DNA from: Streptomyces sp. NRRL F-5126 | GTDB lineage: Bacteria; Actinomycetota; Actinomycetes; Streptomycetales; Streptomycetaceae | Length of the DNA stretch: 64,000 nucleotides | Direction: 5' to 3' | Assembly: GCF_000721265.1 (NCBI RefSeq) | Contig: NZ_JOFZ01000013.1 | Coordinates: forward strand, 62,001-126,000 | Shown here: positions 49,563 through 58,117 of the stretch, piece after piece | Layout of the letters: each line of letters begins with the position of its first letter | Position numbering within the stretch: the first letter of the stretch is position 1 | Notes under the pieces: generated by a model | The model's database searches: none | Seen by the model: the letters and a program-made list of their open reading frames with translations, nothing else | Told to the model about the DNA's origin: nothing | Translations under genes and position numbers: made by a program

Positions 49563-50897
49563 ATGACAGAAATTCCCCAGGAGCGCCGCGTCGTCACCGC
49601 CATCCCCGGACCGAAGTCGCTGGAGCTGCAGGCCCGGCGGACCGCCTCGGTCGCGGCCGGCGTGGGGTCGACCATGCCGGTATTCGCCGAACGCGCGGGC
49701 GGCGGGGTGCTCGAGGACGTGGACGGCAACCGGCTGATCGACTTCGGATCCGGCATCGCCGTCACGACCGTCGGATCGAGCGCCGAGGCGGTCGTGCGCC
49801 GTGCCTCCGCGCAGCTCGCCGACTTCACCCACACCTGCTTCATGGTCACGCCGTACGAGGAGTACGTGGCGGTCTGCGAGGAACTGGCGGCGCTCACTCC
49901 CGGCGATCACGCCAAGAAGTCGGCGCTGTTCAACTCCGGGGCCGAGGCGGTCGAGAACGCCGTCAAGATCGCCCGCTCCCACACGGGCCGGCAGGCCGTG
50001 GTCGTCTTCGACCACGCCTACCACGGCCGTACGAACCTCACGATGGCCCTGACCGCGAAGAACATGCCGTACAAGAACGGCTTCGGCCCGTTCGCGCCCG
50101 AGGTCTACCGGGTGCCCATGGCGTACCCGTACCGCTGGCCGACCGGCGCGGAGAACTGCGGGCCCGAGGCGTCCGCGCAGGCCATCGACCAGATCTCCAA
50201 GCAGGTCGGCGCGCAGAACGTGGCGGCGATCATCATCGAGCCCGTACTCGGCGAGGGCGGTTTCATCGAGCCCGCGAAGGGTTTCCTGCCCGCGCTCGCA
50301 CGCTTCGCCCGCGAGAACGGCATCGTGTTCGTCGCGGACGAGATCCAGTCAGGCTTCTGCCGCACCGGTCAGTGGTTCGCGTGCGAGGACGAGGGCATCG
50401 TGCCCGACCTGATCACCACCGCGAAGGGCATCGCGGGCGGTCTGCCGCTGGCCGCGGTCACGGGTCGCGCGGAGATCATGGACTCGGCACACCCGAGCGG
50501 CCTCGGTGGCACGTACGGCGGCAACCCGGTCGCCTGCGCCGCCGCCCTGGGCGCGATCGAGACGATGAGGGAACTCGACCTGCCCGCGAAGGCCAGGCGC
50601 ATCGGGGAGATCATGAAGGGCCGGCTCTCGGCGATGCGTGAGAAGTACGACGTGATCGGAGATGTACGAGGCCGGGGCGCCATGATCGCGATCGAACTCG
50701 TGAAGGACCAGGCCACCAAGGAGCCGGCGCCGGAGGCGGCGAGCGCCCTCGCGAAGGCGTGCCACCGGGAGGGTCTGCTGGTGCTGACGTGCGGCACCTA
50801 CGGCAACGTCCTGCGCTTCCTGCCCCCGCTCGTCATCGGCGAGGACCTGCTCGGCGAGGGGCTCGACATCATCGAGCAGGCGCTCGCGGCGCTGTGA
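49563..50897 (+). CDS. gabT: 4-aminobutyrate aminotransferase
   Basis: Converts GABA and 2-oxoglutarate to succinate semialdehyde and glutamate. A 444-residue class III PLP enzyme: FNSGAEAVENAVKIARS, FDHAYHGRTNLTMALTAK, VADEIQSGFCRTG, and the PLP lysine in ITTAKGIAGGLPLAAV (about 288). GGTYGGNPVACAAAL is the usual phosphate-side part. ATG at 49563. It receives GABA from the polyamine breakdown genes in this window; a PucR-type regulator, which in other bacteria can control GABA use, follows two genes on. Confidence 0.92.
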   Translation: MTEIPQERRVVTAIPGPKSLELQARRTASVAAGVGSTMPVFAERAGGGVLEDVDGNRLIDFGSGIAVTTVGSSAEAVVRRASAQLADFTHTCFMVTPYEEYVAVCEELAALTPGDHAKKSALFNSGAEAVENAVKIARSHTGRQAVVVFDHAYHGRTNLTMALTAKNMPYKNGFGPFAPEVYRVPMAYPYRWPTGAENCGPEASAQAIDQISKQVGAQNVAAIIIEPVLGEGGFIEPAKGFLPALARFARENGIVFVADEIQSGFCRTGQWFACEDEGIVPDLITTAKGIAGGLPLAAVTGRAEIMDSAHPSGLGGTYGGNPVACAAALGAIETMRELDLPAKARRIGEIMKGRLSAMREKYDVIGDVRGRGAMIAIELVKDQATKEPAPEAASALAKACHREGLLVLTCGTYGNVLRFLPPLVIGEDLLGEGLDIIEQALAAL

Positions 50898-50973
50898 AGA
50901 AGGTGTGGGAGGCCGATGGCGGGATGGGGTTGCGGCTGTCGCCCGTGACGCGAGCGGCGTACTGTTTTCGCAG

Positions 50974-51840
50974 ATGAGAGAAACACCCCGCTCGCGGGAG
51001 ACCGCGGGCGACTCCGGCTCGGAGCGTCACCGGCTCCGTTCCGGGCGTGCCTCCGCGCACGCCACCGGGGCCGCGGGCCCCGGATCTCCTCACCGGTCGG
51101 GTGGCCGCCCGCTCCAAACCCCCCGGAGCGAGCGGCGAGCCGGCCCCGACGGCCGTCCTGGAACCACCCCCCCTGTTCCGGGACGGCCGCTTTCGTGCGT
51201 TCACCGGCCGCTTCCCACGGCCGTCCTCTCCAGCCGCCGGCTGCGACTCGGCGCCGCGGCCCTCTTCGTCATCGGCTTCGCGCTGGCCACCTGGCAGGTC
51301 ATCGTGGCGGGGCCGCTGCTGGACGCCGACAGGAGCCTCGACCGCCTGCTGGTCGGACACGGGCCGAGAGCGCTCGACGAAGCACTCTCCGACCTCGGAT
51401 CCATGCCCGTCGCGCTGCCGGTACTCGCGCTCGCCCTCGCCTACGCGCTCCGGCGCGGCGCTCGCGCAAGCGTGTGGGCGGGCGCGGCGACCATGATCGT
51501 GGTGCCTCTCCTCGTCGTCCCGCTGAAGATCTGGACGGACCGGCCGGGCCCGCTGACGGACGCCACCGGTTATTACCCGTCAGGTCACACGGCCACGGCG
51601 ATGGTCGCGTACGGCGCCGCGGCCCTCGTCCTGGGGCCGTACGTGACGCTGCGCGTCACGTCTCCTGCCGCGGCCGTGCTCACCACGGCGACCGCCGTCG
51701 GGCTCGTGCTGCGCGGCTACCACTGGCCGCTGGACGTCGTCGCCAGCGGCGCCCTGTGCGGAGTGCTCCTGCTGGCGCTGGCGGCCGTCCTGCGCCGGCT
51801 GGATCCGCGAGTGGGCGAGCGGTCGGGCACCGCGGACTGA
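50974..51840 (+). CDS. PAP2-family membrane phosphatase
   Basis: A 288-residue membrane protein with about five segments in its C-terminal 190 residues. Phosphatase motifs: KIWTDRPGP (motif 1, with Gly where the common form has Arg), YYPSGHTATA (motif 2) and LRGYHWPLDV (motif 3). Its substrate may be a lipid phosphate such as undecaprenyl or phosphatidyl phosphate. The first 90 residues are a Ser/Arg/Pro-rich stretch without similarity; the true start may be later, but no good codon is seen after ATG at 50974. Confidence 0.75.
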   Translation: MRETPRSRETAGDSGSERHRLRSGRASAHATGAAGPGSPHRSGGRPLQTPRSERRAGPDGRPGTTPPVPGRPLSCVHRPLPTAVLSSRRLRLGAAALFVIGFALATWQVIVAGPLLDADRSLDRLLVGHGPRALDEALSDLGSMPVALPVLALALAYALRRGARASVWAGAATMIVVPLLVVPLKIWTDRPGPLTDATGYYPSGHTATAMVAYGAAALVLGPYVTLRVTSPAAAVLTTATAVGLVLRGYHWPLDVVASGALCGVLLLALAAVLRRLDPRVGERSGTAD

Positions 51841-51924
51841 CCGCGAGGCTCATGCCTGCCGCAGGCGTTCGTACATCTCGGCCCAAAAGCATCGCCCCCT
51901 TCGTACGCGACGTAGCATTCGAGC

Positions 51925-53547
51925 ATGCCGCCCACGCTCGCCTCGCTCGTTCAGCATCCGGCGCTCAAGCTCACCGTGCGCGCCGGGGAGGACCGGCTGG
52001 ACATGCCGGTGCGGTGGGTGCACGCCAGCGAGCTCGTCGATCCTGTGCCGTACATGGAGGGCGGCGAGCTGCTGCTGGTCACCGCCACCAATCTCGCCGC
52101 GGCCGACCCCGGCGCCATGGGCCGGTACGTGCGGCGGCTCGCCGCCGCCGGGATCGCCGGGGTCGGGTTCGGCGTCGGCGTGAACTACGACGAGGTACCC
52201 GAGGCGCTCGTGGACGCGGCGCGCGCCGAGGGGCTGCCGTTGATCGAGGTGCCGCGGCGCACGCCGTTCATTGCCATCGGCAAGGCCGTGTCCGAGGCTG
52301 TCGCCGCCGACCAGTACCGGGCCGTCACGGACGGGTTCGAGGCGCAGCGCGACCTGACGCGCGCGTCCCTCGCCGAGGGGCCCGCCGCCCTGCTCGCGCG
52401 GCTCGCCGCCCATGTCGACGGCTGGGCCGCGCTGTACGAGCCCTCCGGCGGAGTCGTCGCCGCGCAGCCCCCGTGGGCCGCCCGGCGCGCGGCCCGGCTC
52501 GGGGACGCGGCCGCCCGCCTCGCGCAGCGGCGGCCGCACACCAGCTCCGTGGTCGGCGACCCGGCCGCGGACGCGGAGAGCACCGGCGACCGTGTCGAGC
52601 TGCAGACGCTCGGCACGGGGCGCAGATCGGGCGGAGTGCTCGCCGTGGGCACGGCAGGCGCGCCCGGCACCGCCGCGCGGTACGCCGTCCACTCGGCGAT
52701 CGCCCTGCTGACCCTCACCACCGAGCGCTCGCGCTCCCTGCGCGCCGCCGAGCAGCGTCTCGGCGCCGCCGTCCTGCGGATGCTGCTCGCCGGGCAGCCC
52801 GACCACGCGCGTACCGTCGCGGGCGACCTGTACGGGGCGTTGCTCGACGCCCCGTTCCGGCTGCTCGTCGCCGAGGCGGAGCAGCCGGCCGGGTCGCCCG
52901 CCGGCGACCCGGCCGCGGACGCGCCGCTCGAACTGCTCGCGGAGACCCTGGAGGCGGCCGCCGCGCAGGCCGGCGAGCCGGTCCTCGTCCTGCCCGACGG
53001 GGACGGCCGCCTCGTCGTGATCGCCGTCGACGGCGGGGCCGCGGTGGCGGTGTGTGCCGGATACGCGGACCGCCAGGCCGATGAGGCCGGCCTGGTCACC
53101 GGCCTTTCGGCGCCCGCCGGCCCGATCGCGACGGGCACCGCCTACCGGCAGGCCGAGCAGGCGCTGTCGGTCGCGCGGCGGCGCGGCCGCGCGCTGGTCG
53201 AGCACGAGGAGCTGGCGCACGGCTCGCTGCTGCCGCTCCTTGCCGACGAGGCGGTGCTCGCCTTCGCGGACGGCATGCTGCGCGCGCTGCACGAGCACGA
53301 CGCGAAGGGCCGCGGGGATCTCGTCGAGTCACTGCGCGCCTGGCTGTCGCACCACGGCCAGTGGGACGCGGCCGCCGCCGACCTGGGCGTGCACCGGCAC
53401 ACGCTGCGCTACCGGATGCGCCGGGTCGAGGAGATCCTCGGCCGGTCGCTGGACGACCCGGACGTCCGGATGGAGCTGTGGCTCGCGCTCAAGGCCACGG
53501 TGGGCCGGCGGGCCCCGACGCTGAGCCCGGAGTGCGGAACCGCCTGA
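51925..53547 (+). CDS. PucR-family transcriptional regulator
   Basis: A 540-residue regulator. N-terminal PucR domain: PALKLTVRAGEDRLDMPVRW, VHASELVDPVPYMEGGELLL and AGIAGVGFGVG. The C-terminal helix-turn-helix is WDAAAADLGVHRHTLRYRMR (about 488-507). PucR-type proteins control purine, proline or GABA use in other bacteria. Placed next to gabT it may control GABA use, but no operator is identified. ATG at 51925. Confidence 0.88.
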   Translation: MPPTLASLVQHPALKLTVRAGEDRLDMPVRWVHASELVDPVPYMEGGELLLVTATNLAAADPGAMGRYVRRLAAAGIAGVGFGVGVNYDEVPEALVDAARAEGLPLIEVPRRTPFIAIGKAVSEAVAADQYRAVTDGFEAQRDLTRASLAEGPAALLARLAAHVDGWAALYEPSGGVVAAQPPWAARRAARLGDAAARLAQRRPHTSSVVGDPAADAESTGDRVELQTLGTGRRSGGVLAVGTAGAPGTAARYAVHSAIALLTLTTERSRSLRAAEQRLGAAVLRMLLAGQPDHARTVAGDLYGALLDAPFRLLVAEAEQPAGSPAGDPAADAPLELLAETLEAAAAQAGEPVLVLPDGDGRLVVIAVDGGAAVAVCAGYADRQADEAGLVTGLSAPAGPIATGTAYRQAEQALSVARRRGRALVEHEELAHGSLLPLLADEAVLAFADGMLRALHEHDAKGRGDLVESLRAWLSHHGQWDAAAADLGVHRHTLRYRMRRVEEILGRSLDDPDVRMELWLALKATVGRRAPTLSPECGTA

Positions 53548-53592
53548 GCGGGACGGCACAGCGAGTCGCGTCGCGGCGAGGCGGCGTCGCGG

Positions 53593-54855
53593 CTACCAGC
53601 GGACGGGCAGCGTCGCCGGCCCGTGCAGCAGGCTCGGGCGCCAGGCCGCGATGCCCGCCTCCTCGTCCAGCGCCAGGCGCGGGCAGCGCTCCAGCAGGGC
53701 GCGCAGGGCGATCGGCGCCTCGAGCCGCGCGAGCGGGGCGCCGAGGCAGTGGTGGATGCCGTGCCCGAACGACAGGTGGCCGCGTACCTGTGCCGGGTCG
53801 CGGCGGATGTCGAAGCGGTCGGGATCGCTGAATCTCGCCGGGTCGCGATTGGCGGCGGCGAGGGACACGATCACGGTGTCGCCCGCCCTGATCGTCACGC
53901 CGCCGAGATCGACGTCCTGTGACGCGTAGCGGAAGTTCGCGGCCAGCGTGGGCGGCTCCTGGCGCAGGCTCTCCTCGACGGCCGTTTCGAGCAGTGAGAG
54001 GTCCGCGCGCAGCGCGGCGAGCTGGTCCGGGTGGCGCAGCAGGAGGAGGACGGCCGAGGAGATGAGGTTGGCCGTGGTCTCGTGCCCGGCCACCAGCAGC
54101 AGGAAGGCCATGCCCACGAGTTCCTCGCCGGACAGGGCTTCCTCTTCGTCCTTCCGACTCCCGTTCTCATCGTCCCGTCCGGGCGCCCGGGCGAGCGCCG
54201 CCAGCAGGTCGTCGGCGGCCGGATCGCCGCGCTTGGCCTCGATCAGCGCGGCCAGGTAGGCCGCCATCTCCCCCTGCGCGGTGCCCGCGGCGGCCGGGTC
54301 CGTTGCCGCGACGACCTCCGCGGACCACCGTGCGAACCGAGGGCGGTCCGCCTGCGGCACTCCGAGCAGCTCGCAGATCACGGTGATCGGCAGCGGGTAC
54401 GACAGTGCTTCGACGAGGTCGGCCCGCCCGCGCGGGGCCATCGCGTCGAGCAGTTCGTGCGTGATGCGCTCGACGCGCGGGCGCAGCGCCTCCACCCTGC
54501 GGGCGGTGAACTCGCGCGCCACGAGCCGCCGCAGCCTGGTGTGGTCGGGCGGGTCCACCTGGAGCATGTTGCGGCCGACGGCGAAGCCGCCGTCGTCGTC
54601 GCGGGTGGCGGACACCCTGATGTCGTTGCGCAGCCGCGGGTCGGCGAGCGCGGCGCGCACGGCGTCGTGGCCGAGCACGAGCCAGGAGACGGCGCCGTCC
54701 GGGAGCCGGACGCGGCGGACGGCGCCGCCGGCGCGCAGCCGCGCGTACCGGGCGTGCGGGTCGGCGACGAAGCCGGCGGGGTCGTCGATCATGTCGACGA
54801 GCGCGGGGCGGACGGCGGGGGAGGAGGGGTGCGAGGAGGGGGATTCGGTGGACAC
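53593..54855 (-). CDS. Cytochrome P450
   Basis: A 420-residue bacterial P450. Oxygen-binding I-helix VAGHETTANL (about 253), ExxR in EESLRQEP, and the haem loop FGHGIHHCLG with the Cys ligand (about 363). It is soluble and needs separate ferredoxin partners, which are not in this window. Substrate unknown. The GTG at 54855 follows GGAGG on the minus strand. It is divergent from a TetR gene, and two palindromic operators lie between them, so it is very probably under that regulator's control. Confidence 0.93.
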   Translation of the reverse strand: MSTESPSSHPSSPAVRPALVDMIDDPAGFVADPHARYARLRAGGAVRRVRLPDGAVSWLVLGHDAVRAALADPRLRNDIRVSATRDDDGGFAVGRNMLQVDPPDHTRLRRLVAREFTARRVEALRPRVERITHELLDAMAPRGRADLVEALSYPLPITVICELLGVPQADRPRFARWSAEVVAATDPAAAGTAQGEMAAYLAALIEAKRGDPAADDLLAALARAPGRDDENGSRKDEEEALSGEELVGMAFLLLVAGHETTANLISSAVLLLLRHPDQLAALRADLSLLETAVEESLRQEPPTLAANFRYASQDVDLGGVTIRAGDTVIVSLAAANRDPARFSDPDRFDIRRDPAQVRGHLSFGHGIHHCLGAPLARLEAPIALRALLERCPRLALDEEAGIAAWRPSLLHGPATLPVRW

Positions 54856-54872
54856 GGCGCCTCCGGAGAATT

Positions 54873-54892
54873 AACGGGGAGTGCTCCCCGTT
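54873..54892. promoter_or_regulatory. TetR operator 1 (P450 side)
   Basis: Perfect 9-base arms AACGGGGAG/CTCCCCGTT around two bases, 17 bases upstream of the P450 start codon. The partner operator lies 41 bases away, centre to centre. Confidence 0.75.
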
Positions 54893-54912
54893 TTGATGTC
54901 CCACGCTAGCAG

Positions 54913-54934
54913 AAACGGGGAGCACCCCCCGTTT
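54913..54934. promoter_or_regulatory. TetR operator 2 (tetR side)
   Basis: AAACGGGGAG/CCCCCCGTTT around two bases, nine of ten positions pairing, 16 bases upstream of the TetR start codon. It shares the half-site ACGGGGAG with operator 1; the 41-base spacing is about four helix turns, so both face the same side. Confidence 0.75.
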
Positions 54935-54950
54935 GAGGTACTGTGCGGCG

Positions 54951-55631
54951 GTGAGACAGGACGCGCAGCGCAGCAGGGAACGGGTGCTGGCCGCGGCCCG
55001 CGAGGTCTACGCGGAGCTCGGGGTCGAGGCGCCGCTCGACGTCATCGCGCGCAGGGCCGGCGTCGGGAACGCCACGCTCTACCGGCGCTTCCCCGACCGG
55101 TCGTCGCTCATCGAGGAGGTCTTCAGGGACGGCCTCACGGCCACGGCCGAGCTGGGCGAGTCGGCGCGCGCGGCCGAGGACCCGATGGCGGGCCTGACCG
55201 GCTACCTGGAACACGTGTTCGCTGGGCTCGCGGTCGACCGCGGTGTCACGGACCTGATGACGACCCGCCTCGCCGGCGTACCCGCGCTCCAGCGGCTGCA
55301 CGCGCACAACGCCGAGACGATCGGCATCCTGCTCGCCCGGTGCCGCGAGCGCGGCCTGGTGCGCGAGGACGTGTCCGTCGAGGACGTGCTGTTCGGCCTG
55401 GCCGCGCTCGGCCGGGCGGTCCCCGCCGCCGAGGCCGCGCTCCCCGGCTCGTGGCGCCGGTTCCTCGCACTGTTCGTCGACGGCCTTCGTGCGTCGGCGG
55501 GCCGGGAAGGCGGCGGGCTGCCCGGCGCCCCGTACGACGGGCCGCGCCTGACGGACGCGCTGGCGGCACTCCACGTCGCCCCGAGGAGCCCAGGACCGCG
55601 CCGTACCCCGCCCCGGGCATCGCGCGACTGA
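54951..55631 (+). CDS. TetR-family regulator of the P450 gene
   Basis: A 226-residue repressor. N-terminal helix-turn-helix: PLDVIARRAGVGNATLYRRF (about residues 31-50) with FPDRSSLIEEVF after it. The C-terminal part is the SbtR/TetR_C_33-like ligand domain. The GTG at 54951 lies after the second operator and is preferred over an in-frame TTG at 54933, which would overlap the operator. It probably represses itself and the divergent P450. Confidence 0.9.
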   Translation: MRQDAQRSRERVLAAAREVYAELGVEAPLDVIARRAGVGNATLYRRFPDRSSLIEEVFRDGLTATAELGESARAAEDPMAGLTGYLEHVFAGLAVDRGVTDLMTTRLAGVPALQRLHAHNAETIGILLARCRERGLVREDVSVEDVLFGLAALGRAVPAAEAALPGSWRRFLALFVDGLRASAGREGGGLPGAPYDGPRLTDALAALHVAPRSPGPRRTPPRASRD

Positions 55632-55861
55632 CGGCGGGTCGTGCCAGGCGGGCATGCGTCCCCCGCCCGCGCCGATCCGCGGACGCGGCCGCTCACGGGT
55701 GTGCCCCTGCGCAGCCGTGCCATTCCGTAGCAAGCCGCGCCTCCACCAGTACGCGGCGGCCAACACGCCATGGCGGACGTGCCGCCTACCGTGTGGGCAC
55801 GGGCGGGCGCGGCAGCCGTCGCCCGCCAGTTCCCACCAGCACTCGGAAGGGCCGGGACCCC

Positions 55862-57310
55862 ATGACGACCTCCACCCACGCCTTCTGGCTCGCGGGCCGC
55901 CGGGCCACCGGCGAGTCCGCGTTCGACGTCACCTCACCCTGGGACGGCCGGCTCGTCGGCACCGTCTCCGTGCCGACCGACGCGCAGACGGAGGAGGCCG
56001 TCGCCGCGGCCCACGCCGCCGTCGACGCGTTCGCCGCGACCCCCGCGCACGTGCGCGCCGCCGCGCTCGACCATGTCGCGCGGCGCATCGCCGAGCGGAC
56101 CGACGAGGCCGCCCGGCTGATCTCGGACGAGAACGGCAAGCCCATGAAGTGGGCGCGCGGCGAGGTCGGCCGCGCCGTGTCCGTCTTCCGCTTCGCCTCG
56201 GAGGAGGCCCGCCGCTTCAACGGCGGTGAGGCGCAGCGCCTCGACACGGACGCGGGCGGCACGGGCCGCCTCGCGCTGACGCGCCGCTTCCCCAAGGGCG
56301 CCGTCCTCGGCATAGCGCCGTTCAACTTCCCGCTGAACCTCTGCGCGCACAAGGTGGCCCCCGCCATCGCGGCCGGCGTGCCGATCATCCTCAAGCCTGC
56401 CCCCGCCACCCCGCTCTCGGCGCTCCTCATCGGCGAACTGCTGGCCGAGACCGACCTGCCGGCCGGGTCCTGGTCGGTCCTCACCGTGCCGAACGACCGC
56501 ATGCCGGCCCTCGTCCAGGACGAGCGGCTGCCCGTGATCTCCTTCACGGGGTCCGACACCGTCGGCTACTCGATCATGGACTCGGTGCCGCGCAAGCACT
56601 GCACGCTGGAACTGGGCGGCAACGGCGCTGCCGTCGTGCTCGGCGACTACGCGTCCGACGAGGACCTCGACCGGGCGGCCTCGCGCATCGCGACGTTCTC
56701 CAACTACCAGGGCGGCCAGTCCTGCGTGTCGGTGCAGCGCGTCATCGCGGACGCGGCGGTCTACGACCGACTGGCCGAGAAGGTCGTCGCCGCGGTCGGC
56801 GCTCAGGTGACCGGCGACCCGGCGGACGAGGCCACCGACGTGGGTCCGCTGATCAGCGAGGCCGCCGCCATACGCGTGGAGGAGTGGACGGACGAGGCCG
56901 TCCGGGAGGGCGCGCGGCTGCTCGTGGGCGGCAAGCGGGACGGTGCCTCGTACGCGCCCACCGTCCTGGCCGACGTGCCGGACGGCACGAGGCTCGCCCG
57001 CGACGAGGTGTTCGGACCCGTCCTCACCCTGCACAGGGTGGACGGCGAGGAGGCCGCCTTCGCCGCGGTCAACGCGTCCAGGTACGGGCTCCAGGCCGGC
57101 GTCTTCACGCACGACGTGCAGGCCGCGTTCCGTGCGCACCGCGCGCTGGAGGTCGGCGGCGTGATCATCGGCGACGTCCCGTCCTACCGCGCGGACCAGA
57201 TGCCCTACGGCGGCGCCAAGATGTCGGGCGTCGGGCGCGAGGGCGTGCGGTACGCCATGGACGACTACACGTACGAGCGCGTCATGGTGCTGACGGGCCT
57301 CGCGCTCTAG
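55862..57310 (+). CDS. Aldehyde dehydrogenase family protein
   Basis: A 482-residue aldehyde dehydrogenase: GIAPFNFPLNLCAHKVAPAI, ELGGNGAAVVLGDYA (Glu), YQGGQSCVSVQRV (catalytic Cys about 285) and DEVFGPVLTLHRV. This subgroup includes lactaldehyde and phosphonoformaldehyde dehydrogenases, different from the two polyamine-linked ones. Close to gabT it might oxidise succinate semialdehyde, but the sequence does not prove this. ATG at 55862; the frame is open upstream over the TetR gene, without similarity. Confidence 0.85.
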   Translation: MTTSTHAFWLAGRRATGESAFDVTSPWDGRLVGTVSVPTDAQTEEAVAAAHAAVDAFAATPAHVRAAALDHVARRIAERTDEAARLISDENGKPMKWARGEVGRAVSVFRFASEEARRFNGGEAQRLDTDAGGTGRLALTRRFPKGAVLGIAPFNFPLNLCAHKVAPAIAAGVPIILKPAPATPLSALLIGELLAETDLPAGSWSVLTVPNDRMPALVQDERLPVISFTGSDTVGYSIMDSVPRKHCTLELGGNGAAVVLGDYASDEDLDRAASRIATFSNYQGGQSCVSVQRVIADAAVYDRLAEKVVAAVGAQVTGDPADEATDVGPLISEAAAIRVEEWTDEAVREGARLLVGGKRDGASYAPTVLADVPDGTRLARDEVFGPVLTLHRVDGEEAAFAAVNASRYGLQAGVFTHDVQAAFRAHRALEVGGVIIGDVPSYRADQMPYGGAKMSGVGREGVRYAMDDYTYERVMVLTGLAL

Positions 57311-57419
57311 GACGTCGGGCCAAGCCGCGGAGCGCGCGGCCGCACCCGCCGTGCCGCATGCGCGGGACAATGCCCGTGTGACTGTCATGGAGATCCACGG
57401 ATCCGAGGCCGTTCGCCGT

Positions 57420-57439
57420 CGGGCGCCCACGGGCGCCCG
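57420..57439. terminator. Perfect palindrome downstream of the aldehyde dehydrogenase
   Basis: Nine-base arms CGGGCGCCC/GGGCGCCCG with two bases between, 110 bases after the dehydrogenase and about 90 before the next gene. It may end transcription or be a protein site. Confidence 0.4.
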
Positions 57440-57526
57440 GCATGGCGTACGGCGACCGCTGCCGCAAGGCAGTCCCCGGCGCAACGGGGCGTGCTCGGCG
57501 CCGCGGCGGGAGAGGGGTGCGCCCCG

Positions 57527-58021
57527 ATGATGTCCGCCGAGGACGTTCTGGCCGTCCTCGCGCTCGCGCGCGCCGCTGAGGCCCGCGTCTGGCTCGGCGG
57601 CGGCTGGGGCGTCGATGCCCTGGCCGGCGAGCAGACGAGGCCGCACCGGGACGTCGACCTGTGCCACCGCTCCCGGGACGAGCCGCGCCTGCTGGCCGCG
57701 CTCGCCGGCGCGGGATACGTCCAGACGCTCGACGCGCGCCCCGTGCGTTTCGTCCTCTCCGGGCCCGCCGGCAGGGAGATCGACCTGCACCCGCTGGAGT
57801 TCGCCGCCGACGGCTCGGCGCTGCAGTCGTCCTTCGACCCGGCCTCGCCGTTCTGCTACCCGGCGGACTGCTTCACGTCGGGCACGGTCGCCGGCACGGC
57901 CGTGCCGTGTGTCTCCGCCGCGCAGCAGGTGTACTTCCACCGGGGGTACGAGCCCGCCGACCGCGACCGGCACGACATGCGCCTGCTCAGGGAGCGCTTC
58001 GGCGTCGTGACACCGTACTGA
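57527..58021 (+). CDS. Nucleotidyltransferase, ANT(2'')-like
   Basis: A 164-residue nucleotidyltransferase: WLGGGWGVDALAGEQTRPHR followed by DVDL (about residues 22-45, metal-binding Asp-x-Asp) and GREIDLHPLEFA. This matches the aminoglycoside 2''-adenylyltransferase family (PF10706). Whether it modifies an antibiotic is unknown; the family also has members of other function. ATG at 57527 is one of two adjacent ATGs. It is not part of a resistance cassette or mobile element here. Confidence 0.75.
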   Translation: MMSAEDVLAVLALARAAEARVWLGGGWGVDALAGEQTRPHRDVDLCHRSRDEPRLLAALAGAGYVQTLDARPVRFVLSGPAGREIDLHPLEFAADGSALQSSFDPASPFCYPADCFTSGTVAGTAVPCVSAAQQVYFHRGYEPADRDRHDMRLLRERFGVVTPY

Positions 58022-58069
58022 TCACGGTGCCGCGCGCCGCCCGCGGATCACCCGGATCGGGTGGCGCGG

Positions 58070-58103
58070 CCCCATCCGCTGTCCCGGCGCACAGCGGATG
58101 GGG
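58070..58103 (+). promoter_or_regulatory. Hairpin 15 bases before dxr
   Basis: Perfect 13-base arms CCCCATCCGCTGT (58070-58082) and ACAGCGGATGGGG (58091-58103), eight-base loop. The second arm contains the purine-rich GGATGGGG that could act as ribosome site of dxr (start 58118), so folding could block translation. It may otherwise end the upstream transcript. Confidence 0.5.
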
Positions 58104-58117
58104 CAAGAATGGGTGCC

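Noticed and set aside
51194..51204. PHO box (GTTCACC) near the PAP2 phosphatase
   Set aside because: Only one GTTCACC unit is present, and it lies inside the open frame; PhoP sites need direct repeats.
53593..57310. Natural product gene cluster around the P450
   Set aside because: No synthase, tailoring set or exporter accompanies it; the neighbours are a regulator and a general dehydrogenase.
57378..57530. Short open frame before the nucleotidyltransferase
   Set aside because: About 50 Arg/Pro/Gly-rich codons with a palindrome inside, no ribosome site and no recognisable similarity.
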